The notes under the pieces are model-generated. The model saw nothing but the letters and a program-made list of their open reading frames with translations, did no database searches and was not told the DNA's origin. DNA of 64,000 bases from an uncultured Prevotellaceae bacterium (lineage in GTDB: Bacteria > Bacteroidota > Bacteroidia > Bacteroidales > Bacteroidaceae): positions 185,179 to 249,178 of the forward strand of contig OMWI01000004.1 of the NCBI GenBank assembly GCA_900314715.1, given 5' to 3'. This document shows positions 28,182 to 35,688 of the stretch, one piece after another; position 1 is the stretch's first letter; every line of letters begins with the position of its first letter. The position numbers and the translations under genes were made by a program.

Positions 28182-28218
28182 CCCCACATGTTTTGATGGC
28201 ATGTGGGGAGTTTTTTTT
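28182..28218 (+). terminator. Rho-independent terminator after the GH43 gene
   Basis: The perfect 9-base arms CCCCACATG (28182-28190) and CATGTGGGG (28200-28208) are followed by AG and eight T residues. Confidence 0.85.
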
Positions 28219-28247
28219 GATAAAAAAAGATGGTTTGTTGAATATCT

Positions 28248-28279
28248 TTTGTGATTGAAGAATTTTTTATGTAGTTTTG
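28248..28279 (+). promoter_or_regulatory. Predicted promoter of the Sel1-repeat gene
   Basis: TTTG (28248-28251) and TAGTTTTG (28272-28279) are 20 bases apart, 28 bases before the start codon. Confidence 0.6.
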
Positions 28280-28307
28280 TAACCGTAATTTATCAATCAT
28301 TTGACGT

Positions 28308-28880
28308 ATGAAAAAAATAATGATGTTCATGCTTACGCTGATGTTCAGCTTGGCGATAGGCGCACAGAGTGCAAGCAAATTGTACGATGAGGGCAAGGCT
28401 CTCTATGATTCTAAGGATTATGCTAAGGCAATAGTGAAGTTGAAGGCTGCCGCCGAGAAAGGTCACAAGAAGGCGCAATATCGCTTAGGCTTCTGTTATG
28501 ACAAGGGAAAGGGAGTGAAAGAGAACGATGCATTGGCTTTCCAATGGTATTCCAAGTCGGCAGCACAAGGCTATGCCAAGGCTCAATATCAATTAGGCAA
28601 GTGCTACAAGGATGGTGAGGGAACGACAAAAGACCGTGCCAAGGCCATTGAGTTGTTCACGAAGGCAGCCAATCAAGGCAATGCCAATGCTCAGTATCAG
28701 TTAGGTAAGGCCTACATGAAAGGAAAGGATTTACCGAAAAACGAGGCAAAGGCAAAATCCCTTCTCAAGAAAGCCATTAGCAACGAAAAAGACGGTAAGG
28801 AAATCTTGCAAGAAATTCGTAAGAAAGCTGCCGAAGGCGACGAAGACGACAAACAGATTCTTGTGTTGATTAAGAAGTAG
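28308..28880 (+). CDS. Secreted Sel1-repeat protein
   Basis: This 190-residue protein has a signal peptide (MKKIMMFMLTLMFSLAIGA) followed by Sel1-type TPR-like repeats: GHKKAQYRLGFCYDKGKGV, GYAKAQYQLGKCYKDGEGT and GNANAQYQLGKAYMKGKDL. Sel1 repeats form alpha-solenoids that mediate protein interactions; the partner is unknown. The C-terminus is lysine-rich. It is a monocistronic gene with its own promoter. Confidence 0.8.
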   Translation: MKKIMMFMLTLMFSLAIGAQSASKLYDEGKALYDSKDYAKAIVKLKAAAEKGHKKAQYRLGFCYDKGKGVKENDALAFQWYSKSAAQGYAKAQYQLGKCYKDGEGTTKDRAKAIELFTKAANQGNANAQYQLGKAYMKGKDLPKNEAKAKSLLKKAISNEKDGKEILQEIRKKAAEGDEDDKQILVLIKK

Positions 28881-28923
28881 TAAGAAAAATTGAGATTCAG
28901 CATAGCAAATACATGCTTTGCCT

Positions 28924-28983
28924 AACGTACGTGTCTGTGTCTATGCTCAAACATGTTTGGCACACCCACAGCACACGTACGTT
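28924..28983. repeat. Hairpin between convergent genes
   Basis: AACGTACGTGT (28924-28934) pairs perfectly with ACACGTACGTT (28973-28983). An inner CTGTG/CACAG pair extends the stem after a one-base bulge. No T tract follows, but the position between convergent genes suggests a transcript-end structure. Confidence 0.6.
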
Positions 28984-29003
28984 TGCATAGCTACTTCCCA
29001 CCT

Positions 29004-31172
29004 TTATTCCTTGCCCAAAATCTTGTTTACCAACTTTGTCACGTCGGTAATCGAAATCTGTCCGTCACCGTTCACGTCGTAACTGTTCTCGCCGTCCATC
29101 TCGACGATACCTCCTTTGAACACCTCCGTTGTCCAACCTTTATCGATGTAGGCCTGACGGGTGCCATGGGGAATATAGAGGATGCAGGAGGAAGAGATGT
29201 CGGTGAAAGCATTTTTGCCGAAAGTAAAGGGTTCACGAATGTGCGAAACTACTTTGGTAAGATTCGTGCAACGGCAAAAAGCTTGTCTACTAATATCAGT
29301 TACCGAGGCTGGTATCTCAATACTTGTGAGATCTTTCATATCATAGAAAGCATTGTTGTAAATGATTTTAACGCTATTAGGGATGTAAGTGTTCCTGCAT
29401 CCTGCCAACAATAGCGTGTCACCATAAATGATGGCATTGCAACTTTTAGGTGAACTTAACAACCTGTTACCTTCTTCAACTACAATAGATAATAGACCTG
29501 TGCATCCTCCTATGGGATATTGGTTAAATCTATAACATTCTTTGGGAATATATAGGCGTTTGAGGCCAGTGCACTCTAAGAAACAAAAACTGGGAAGACT
29601 CATTACACCAGATGGGATTTCGATGTGTTCGATGTTCTTACAACCTGCAAATGCATAAGAGAAGAGTGTTGTAAGATTGGAAGGCAGCGCTATCTCCAAA
29701 AGACCGGAATTTTGGAAAGCATTCTTGCCAATGGTAGTCATGTCTTTGGGCAGAATGACATATTTCAACTCTGTGCAACCTTTGAAAGCACTGTCATTGA
29801 GGACAGTCAATCCTGTGAAATATTGCAGTTCGTTGAAACTTATGATTTCGTCGTTTTCTCTGAATACTTTCCCCAACGAAGTGACATTCGCAGCCTCTAT
29901 CTTCGATAGGTGTCCATCGCCGTTCGTATCCCAGTTTTCTACACATAGGTTCTCGACAACTGCATCGTCAAAATGGATGATTTCGTTGAGTTTGTCTGAG
30001 GCCTGACAGCGTATGTAAACCGTGGGACGAAGTTGTTTGGTGGGGATGGTGTATTTGTAAGTTTCATAATCATTGATCAGAAAATCGGCGTTCTCCATAT
30101 CGTCGGACACTTCCTTTCCATTCACCCAAGCTCGTGACGGGTTACCGTCGCACATATAGAAAGAGAGCGGTTCAGGGGTGTCGACGGTCACGTTGTACTC
30201 GCCTTCAGGATAGAGTTGTTCGCCAAGCTTGACGTATGCTCCGTTCTCTACCGATAGCGCCACATCGACTGACTCGGGTAGTACCTGCTTGAAGTTAGCA
30301 AAGTATCCATAGGTGTCGTCTGGCAGATAAGCGCCATAGGCCGAGTTGGTAAGATGCGCTGTGACGTTGCTTACCCCATAGAACTGAGGCGAAGAAGCGT
30401 GGTAGGGTGTGGTGGAGGTGAAATAAACATCCTTTAGTTTAGGGAACTGGCCGAGGTTGGATACACCATACCCCGTGAGCGTATTGATGGAGAGCGTCTC
30501 CAGATTGGGCAGTTTGAGTATGCCTGGATCGGTGAATTTGCGTGTACCTTCAATGGTAGATGACTTTTTGAAGAAATATTCAACATGGTTTAAATAATCT
30601 TTCTTTTGCCACTCGAGGGATGCTTCTTTGTCATAGACATAAATAGGATGTTCCTCACAGCGAATGTCACCTTCGAAGCGAAGGGTCTTGATGCGGGAAT
30701 TATATTCAAAACCCCTATAATTTTTTCCAAACTCACTTGAGAAGCCCCACACCTCCACAATAGGAGATACTATGTGAGCAGGAATACCACCCGTTTCTGG
30801 CGCAGAATAGTTGGGATTAGTGGTATAGACATATCTATAATTAATAATATTATTAATAACAACGCCGCCGGTATTAAATGTAATGCCTGTGTCCTCGAAC
30901 GTGGCGGGGATAACGCATTCTTCCGTAGGAACGCCCTCGATTGATTTTATGAAAGCCACAAACTTTGATACTAATATTTCTTCGGGCAGACCAGTCCAAG
31001 TCTGGTAGACTTCGCAACAGGCATATATTTTGTACGTTACGCCGTTGAGCGTGTAGGTACCACCCCCACAATTGTTGGGATCGGGACCACTGATTTCATG
31101 CAATCGTTCATAAGCCTGCGTCGGCAGGGCGAGTGCCACAAGGGCAACCATTGTCATTAGCAATTTTCTCAT
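29004..31172 (-). CDS. BspA-like leucine-rich repeat surface protein with EF-hand tail
   Basis: This 722-residue protein has a signal peptide (MRKLLMTMVALVALALPTQA). The first 400 residues contain beta-rich segments, followed by an EF-hand-like DTNGDGHLSKIEA near 420. Residues about 460-680 are BspA-type (LRR_5) repeats such as LKYVILPKDMTTIGKNAF and LTSIEIPASVTDISRQAF. The C-terminus (YDVNGDGQISITDVTKLVN) is a dockerin-like calcium-binding repeat typical of Prevotella secreted proteins. BspA proteins bind host or bacterial surfaces. A minus-strand promoter lies upstream. Confidence 0.85.
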   Translation of the reverse strand: MRKLLMTMVALVALALPTQAYERLHEISGPDPNNCGGGTYTLNGVTYKIYACCEVYQTWTGLPEEILVSKFVAFIKSIEGVPTEECVIPATFEDTGITFNTGGVVINNIINYRYVYTTNPNYSAPETGGIPAHIVSPIVEVWGFSSEFGKNYRGFEYNSRIKTLRFEGDIRCEEHPIYVYDKEASLEWQKKDYLNHVEYFFKKSSTIEGTRKFTDPGILKLPNLETLSINTLTGYGVSNLGQFPKLKDVYFTSTTPYHASSPQFYGVSNVTAHLTNSAYGAYLPDDTYGYFANFKQVLPESVDVALSVENGAYVKLGEQLYPEGEYNVTVDTPEPLSFYMCDGNPSRAWVNGKEVSDDMENADFLINDYETYKYTIPTKQLRPTVYIRCQASDKLNEIIHFDDAVVENLCVENWDTNGDGHLSKIEAANVTSLGKVFRENDEIISFNELQYFTGLTVLNDSAFKGCTELKYVILPKDMTTIGKNAFQNSGLLEIALPSNLTTLFSYAFAGCKNIEHIEIPSGVMSLPSFCFLECTGLKRLYIPKECYRFNQYPIGGCTGLLSIVVEEGNRLLSSPKSCNAIIYGDTLLLAGCRNTYIPNSVKIIYNNAFYDMKDLTSIEIPASVTDISRQAFCRCTNLTKVVSHIREPFTFGKNAFTDISSSCILYIPHGTRQAYIDKGWTTEVFKGGIVEMDGENSYDVNGDGQISITDVTKLVNKILGKE

Positions 31173-31244
31173 AGGGAAATGTGAATCTTAATTTTTGTAT
31201 TGTTATTCTCTGTAATGTTATCTGTTAGGTGTTAAACCTGATTA

Positions 31245-31276
31245 CAAAGGTAATGCTTTTTTCTGGTTCTACCAAA
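31245..31276 (-). promoter_or_regulatory. Predicted promoter of the BspA-like gene
   Basis: On the minus strand TTTG (31273-31276) is followed after 20 bases by TACCTTTG (31245-31252), about 70 bases before the start codon. Confidence 0.6.
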
Positions 31277-31415
31277 TATCCCCCCATGTTTTCCCTCATT
31301 TCTCTACGAATAATAAAAGTGTATACGCTATATTTGCGAACGCTAAAGAATATATATACGCTTCGCATACATATTATATGCATCCTGTAAAGAATAGCTT
31401 TTTGTGAATCCACAA

Positions 31416-31613
31416 AAGCGTCACACGTCACGCGTCACGCGTCACTTTAAGACACCTTCACATAGTGCAAAAAAGAAAGAGTAAAAAATTATATTAATAT
31501 ATTATTATAATAATATATTAATATAAAATAATATGTAAATTATTTTTTATTTATTGGTTGAAAATAATGAGACCTACCTTAAAGTGACGCGTGACGCGTG
31601 ACGCGTGACGCTT
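31416..31613. repeat. Inverted arrays of GTCACGC heptamers around a perfect AT palindrome
   Basis: The left arm (31416-31451) is four tandem heptamers of the GTCACGC type. The right arm (31578-31613) is its complement with 35 of 36 matches. Within the 126-base spacer lies a perfect 38-base palindrome of A and T only (31489-31526, centre TATTATAATA). Confidence 0.9.
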
Positions 31614-31630
31614 GACAAATGTGAAATAAC

Positions 31631-31675
31631 GTAGCCAGCCATGCAAAACCTATACGTTTCTGCATGGCTGACTAC
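31631..31675 (-). terminator. Hairpin at the 3' end of the P-type ATPase gene
   Basis: Arms 31631-31645 and 31661-31675 pair at 14 of 15 positions (core CAGCCATGCA/TGCATGGCTG) with a 15-base loop. It lies 24 bases past the stop codon. No strong T tract follows on the minus strand. Confidence 0.55.
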
Positions 31676-31698
31676 TTTATATCAATACGATGGAGTTA

Positions 31699-33693
31699 CT
31701 ACGAATTGCCTATTCCCTTCAATGCTCTCATGGCATTAAGAACCGCCAACACCGTTACGCCTACGTCAGCGAAGACAGCCATCCACATGGTGGCGATGCC
31801 GAAAGCGGCAAGGATGAGTACGGCAATTTTCACGCCAATGGCAAAGATGACGTTTTCTTTAGCTATGCAGATAGTGCGTCGTGCAATGCGAATGGCGAGT
31901 GCTATTTTGGAAGGTTTATCGTCCATGATGACCACGTCAGCCGCTTCAATGGCCGCATCACTTCCCAATCCGCCCATCGCTATTCCCACGTCGGCACGAG
32001 CCAACACGGGTGCATCATTGATACCGTCGCCCACGAAAGCCAACGTCTTGCCTGTTTCCATTCCGCCAATCAGTTTTTCCACATGATTGACCTTATCGGT
32101 AGGCAACAGTTCTGCATAGTAATGGGAAAGATGCAACTTTTGTGCCACGTCAGCCGCCACGTCCTCCCTATCTCCCGTGAGCATAACAGTTTGTGCAACG
32201 CCCATCTCGTTGAGTTGTGCAATGGCCACAGAACTATCCTCCTTGACTTTGTCGTTGATGACGATATGCCCCACATACATCATTCCCTCAGCACCCTGCA
32301 TACAAACATGAATGATAGTTCCCTTATGAGGGCAATCGGGCCATTTCACTCCCATCGTATCCATCAGTTTGGTATTTCCCACGCAAACCAATTGGTTGCC
32401 TACGTATGCGCGTATACCTTGTCCGGCCAATTCCTCCACTTGGCTCACCTCACAACCATCCGTTGCTTCATCAGGGAAAGCATTTCGCAAGGCAGCACCG
32501 ATAGGGTGATTGGAAAAATGCTCTACATGAGCAGCCAAATGCAATAATTCGTGTTCGTCAATCACGTCAGGATGAACCACCTCCACGGCAAATTGTCCGT
32601 GTGTGAGTGTTCCCGTCTTATCGAACACCACCGTTCCCACTTTCGCCAATGCGTCCATATAGTTAGAACCCTTAACGAGAATACCTTGGCGAGATGCTCC
32701 GCCAATTCCACCGAAGAAAGTAAGTGGTACACTAATAACCAAGGCGCAAGGACAAGAAACTACGAGGAACATCAAGGCGCGGTAGAGCCAAACGGGGAAT
32801 GAATGGTTGAAATCGCCCGTGAAAAGTGGTGGGATGATTGCCAATGCCAATGCCGCAAACACCACGATAGGTGTGTAGATACGTGCAAACTTCGTGATGA
32901 ACGTCTCACTCTTCGACTTATGTTCGTTGGCATTCTCTACCAATTCAATAATCTTAGATACCGTGCTTTCGCCGAAACTCTTGGTTGTGCGTACTTTGAT
33001 AAGACCAGAAAGGTTGACGCATCCAGAAACCACTTCATCGTCAACGGTAATTTCACGCGGCATACTCTCGCCCGTGAGCGCAACCGTATTGAGGGTGGAA
33101 GAACCCGTGATGACAACTCCGTCGATGGGAATCTTCTCCCCAGGCTTGACGATGATGGTCTCACCAATAGCCACTTGATCGGGAGAGACAATATGTGTCT
33201 CACCTTGTCGCTCTACGGCGGCTGTGTCGGGACGAATATCCATCAGATGCGCTATGCTCTCTCTGCTTTTCCCTTCAGCATATTCCTCGAATAGTTCTCC
33301 TATCTGAAAGAACAACATGACAAACACCGCCTCTGGGAATTGTGTTTCCGCACCAGGCAGAAAGCCGATGAGCAATGCACCGATGGTAGCGATAGACATC
33401 AGGAAATGTTCGTTGAATGCCTCCCCGTGCATGATGCCCTCTGCTGCTTCCTTCAACGTATCGTATCCGATAATCAAATAAGGAATGAGATAGATGCAAA
33501 GCAATTGCCAAGTAGAAAGCTGAAATTTCCTTTCAATGAGTATCGCGTCAATCAGTAAGAAGACGGTGGCGAAGATTTTGGCCATTTTGACTTTCGGGTT
33601 TTCTTCGTGATGATGTTCATGGTGTTCATGATGATGATGCTCGTGTTCATGCTCATGGTGAGCGCAACATTCATGTTCGTGATGATGTGTCAT
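31699..33693 (-). CDS. P1B-type heavy-metal-exporting ATPase (zinc/cadmium/lead type)
   Basis: This 664-residue ATPase exports divalent metal across the inner membrane. The N-terminus is a histidine-rich tail (MTHHHEHECCAHHEHEHEHH) instead of a heavy-metal-associated domain. The metal-site CPC occurs in VVSCPCALVIS near 305. The phosphorylation loop is FDKTGTLTHG near 350, and the hinge is VGDGINDAPVLARADVGIAMG near 560. The last membrane helix has FADVGVTVLAVLNAMRAL, the Asp-Gly pattern of ZntA/CadA-type pumps. The ATG at 33693 was chosen because a -7 element lies between it and the upstream in-frame ATG. It is divergent from kdgF. Confidence 0.88.
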   Translation of the reverse strand: MTHHHEHECCAHHEHEHEHHHHEHHEHHHEENPKVKMAKIFATVFLLIDAILIERKFQLSTWQLLCIYLIPYLIIGYDTLKEAAEGIMHGEAFNEHFLMSIATIGALLIGFLPGAETQFPEAVFVMLFFQIGELFEEYAEGKSRESIAHLMDIRPDTAAVERQGETHIVSPDQVAIGETIIVKPGEKIPIDGVVITGSSTLNTVALTGESMPREITVDDEVVSGCVNLSGLIKVRTTKSFGESTVSKIIELVENANEHKSKSETFITKFARIYTPIVVFAALALAIIPPLFTGDFNHSFPVWLYRALMFLVVSCPCALVISVPLTFFGGIGGASRQGILVKGSNYMDALAKVGTVVFDKTGTLTHGQFAVEVVHPDVIDEHELLHLAAHVEHFSNHPIGAALRNAFPDEATDGCEVSQVEELAGQGIRAYVGNQLVCVGNTKLMDTMGVKWPDCPHKGTIIHVCMQGAEGMMYVGHIVINDKVKEDSSVAIAQLNEMGVAQTVMLTGDREDVAADVAQKLHLSHYYAELLPTDKVNHVEKLIGGMETGKTLAFVGDGINDAPVLARADVGIAMGGLGSDAAIEAADVVIMDDKPSKIALAIRIARRTICIAKENVIFAIGVKIAVLILAAFGIATMWMAVFADVGVTVLAVLNAMRALKGIGNS

Positions 33694-33718
33694 AATACTA
33701 TGTTTTGATTTCCGTTTG

Positions 33719-33726
33719 CAAAGGTA
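33719..33726 (-). promoter_or_regulatory. Predicted -7 element of the P-type ATPase gene
   Basis: TACCTTTG on the minus strand at 33719-33726, 25 bases before the ATG at 33693. It excludes the in-frame ATG at 33732. Confidence 0.5.
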
Positions 33727-33805
33727 AGGCAAATGTTTTGCAACTCGGTTGCAAAGTGAAATGTTAAATATCTTTCATTTGTTCGTGTGTTACGTAATTT
33801 TTTAG

Positions 33806-33813
33806 TAAATTTG
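33806..33813 (+). promoter_or_regulatory. Predicted -7 element of kdgF
   Basis: TAAATTTG at 33806-33813, 31 bases before the ATG. The upstream TTG is 24 bases away, which is longer than usual. Confidence 0.45.
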
Positions 33814-33844
33814 CACAATACTAATTACTTAAAACAAATAAACA

Positions 33845-34186
33845 ATGAAAACACGTAGTGACTTATTCCAAATTGAGAGTGAGATAGAGTGGCAAAATCC
33901 CGCGCCTGGTATTCAACGACAAATTATGGGATACGACGGACAACTGATGATGGTGAAGGTGAAATTTGAAACGGGGGCGATAGGAACCGTTCACACCCAT
34001 TATCATAGTCAAGCAACGTATGTTGCAAGTGGTAAGTTTGAATTGACGATAGGCGAAGAAAAGAAGGTGCTCTCTGCTGGAGATGGCTATTATGTGGCTC
34101 CCGATGTGGCTCATGGATGCGTGTGCTTGGAAGCTGGCGTGCTGATAGATACGTTTAGTCCAATGAGGGAGGATTTCTTGAAATGA
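33845..34186 (+). CDS. kdgF: KdgF-like cupin (unsaturated uronate linearisation)
   Basis: This 113-residue single-domain cupin has the metal-binding pattern GTVHTHYHSQATYVASGKFE and the second cupin box GDGYYVAPDVAHGC. The C-terminus LIDTFSPMREDFLK is characteristic of KdgF, which converts the 4,5-unsaturated uronates released by pectate or alginate lyases to their open form. The next two genes encode a GH43 enzyme and a pectate lyase, which fits a pectin pathway. The stop codon lies within the ORF upstream of the chosen GH43 start, 24 bases before its ATG, so the three genes are probably one operon. Confidence 0.8.
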   Translation: MKTRSDLFQIESEIEWQNPAPGIQRQIMGYDGQLMMVKVKFETGAIGTVHTHYHSQATYVASGKFELTIGEEKKVLSAGDGYYVAPDVAHGCVCLEAGVLIDTFSPMREDFLK

Positions 34187-34209
34187 CCTTAAAGACCTTA
34201 GAGATTATC

Positions 34210-35688
34210 ATGAAGAGGGCTATTACCTTATTGATTGTTGTGTGGAGCTTTGTGGGATTTGGATTTGCACAAGGCACATTCACCAATCCCATACTTGGCG
34301 GTGACTTTCCCGATCCAACCATTTTGCGAGACGGGCAAGATTATTACTTAACGAATTCCGCCTTTGATTACCAACCAGGATTGGTGGTTTACCATTCACG
34401 TGACTTGGTGCATTGGGAACCGATTAGTTATGCACTACGTACCTATTTAGGTTCTATCTGGGCACCCGACATCAAAAAATATAAAGGAAAATACTATATT
34501 TATTTTACCGTTCATGGCGACCGTCGTACCAATTGCGTGGTGTGGGCAGACTCTCCAAAAGGCCCGTGGAGCGATCCTATCGACTTGAACATCGGCGATA
34601 TTGACCCTTGTTTTGTGGAAGGTGAAGATGGGAAATGTTATTTGGTGATGAGCGGAGGCAATAGATGGACGTTGGCAGATGATGGTCTTTCCGTTGTACC
34701 CAATTCAAAGGTGCATTTCTATGATGGTTGGCAATACCCGAAGGAGTGGTTGACCGAGGGATTTTGTTTGGAAGGCCCGAAACTCTATCGTATAGGCAAG
34801 TACTTTTATTATATCAGTGCAGAAGGCGGAACGGCAGGGCCGCCAACCAGTCACATGGTAGTGGTGGCTCGTTCGAAGAGTATTCATGGCCCGTGGGAGA
34901 ATATGCCTACCAATCCGTTAATTCATACTTATTCACGTGATGAAAGATGGTGGTCGAAAGGACATGGTTCACTCATCGACACACCCGATGGCAAATGGTA
35001 TTGCGTGTATCATGCCTACGAGAATGGTTTCTACAACTTGGGAAGACAAACATTGATGGAACCCGTTCACTTTACGTCCGATGGTTGGATTACCGCTGAT
35101 GGAGGCGATGCAAGTGGAGAACTCCCTTGTCCTACGCTACAAAAACAAGCAGGTCGTCTCGACCGATTAGGCGAATTCAGGTTAGGCTTGGATTGGCGTT
35201 TTTATAAGTCGTTTAATCCAGAAAGAGTGAAAGTTGAAGATGGCACGTTAACCCTTCAAGCACGCGGAAATAGTTTAGGTTCATCTGCTCCATTGATGTT
35301 CATTGCTGGAGCACACCGATATGAGATAGAGGCAGAAATCCAACTACAAGGAAAGGTAAGGGCAGGATTGTGTTTGTATTACAACGCCCAATACAATGTA
35401 GGAACTGCCTTCGATGGAGAACGTCGTTTCCGTTATCGTCGCGACCAAGCCAATGGAGTGGGGAAGGCAGAAACCAATCATCTATGGTTGAGATTGCGCA
35501 ATGATGCCCATGTAGTAACCGCTTATTGGAGTACAGACGGAAAGGAATGGAACAGAGAGACATGGGTACAGGAAATCTCTGGCTTCAACCACAATACGTT
35601 ATATGAATTTCAAAGCATCCTCCCAGGTGTTTTCTGTGAGGGAGACGGGTGTGCTATTTTCAAGCATTTCAAATACAGAGAACTATGA
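34210..35688 (+). CDS. GH43-family glycoside hydrolase (arabinofuranosidase/xylosidase type)
   Basis: This 492-residue secreted enzyme has a signal peptide (MKRAITLLIVVWSFVGFGFA). The ATG at 34210 was chosen because the longer frame adds only residues encoded by a local repeat. The three acidic GH43 catalytic positions are visible: Asp in GGDFPDPTILRDG near 25, Asp in IGDIDPCFVEG near 135, and Glu in TEGFCLEGPKLY near 190. The C-terminal 190 residues form the beta-sandwich seen in many xylosidase/arabinofuranosidase members (LDWRFYKSFNPERV...). The stop overlaps the next start as ATGA, so the downstream pectate lyase is translationally coupled. Confidence 0.88.
   Translation: MKRAITLLIVVWSFVGFGFAQGTFTNPILGGDFPDPTILRDGQDYYLTNSAFDYQPGLVVYHSRDLVHWEPISYALRTYLGSIWAPDIKKYKGKYYIYFTVHGDRRTNCVVWADSPKGPWSDPIDLNIGDIDPCFVEGEDGKCYLVMSGGNRWTLADDGLSVVPNSKVHFYDGWQYPKEWLTEGFCLEGPKLYRIGKYFYYISAEGGTAGPPTSHMVVVARSKSIHGPWENMPTNPLIHTYSRDERWWSKGHGSLIDTPDGKWYCVYHAYENGFYNLGRQTLMEPVHFTSDGWITADGGDASGELPCPTLQKQAGRLDRLGEFRLGLDWRFYKSFNPERVKVEDGTLTLQARGNSLGSSAPLMFIAGAHRYEIEAEIQLQGKVRAGLCLYYNAQYNVGTAFDGERRFRYRRDQANGVGKAETNHLWLRLRNDAHVVTAYWSTDGKEWNRETWVQEISGFNHNTLYEFQSILPGVFCEGDGCAIFKHFKYREL

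Larger units (their letters stand above)
31173..31698. other. Intergenic region with nested inverted repeats
   Basis: This gap of about 525 bases holds the BspA promoter, heptamer arrays in inverted orientation (31416-31451 and 31578-31613) around a perfect 38-base A/T palindrome (31489-31526), and a hairpin (31631-31675) at the end of the P-type ATPase gene. No reading frame is convincing. Confidence 0.8.

Noticed and set aside
31416-31613. Possible inverted repeats of an insertion sequence
   Set aside because: Only 126 bases lie between the arms and no transposase frame or target-site duplication is seen.
34183-34209. Longer N-terminus for the second GH43 gene
   Set aside because: The extra nine codons are made of the local GACCTTAAAGA repeat and overlap the kdgF stop; the signal peptide begins at 34210.
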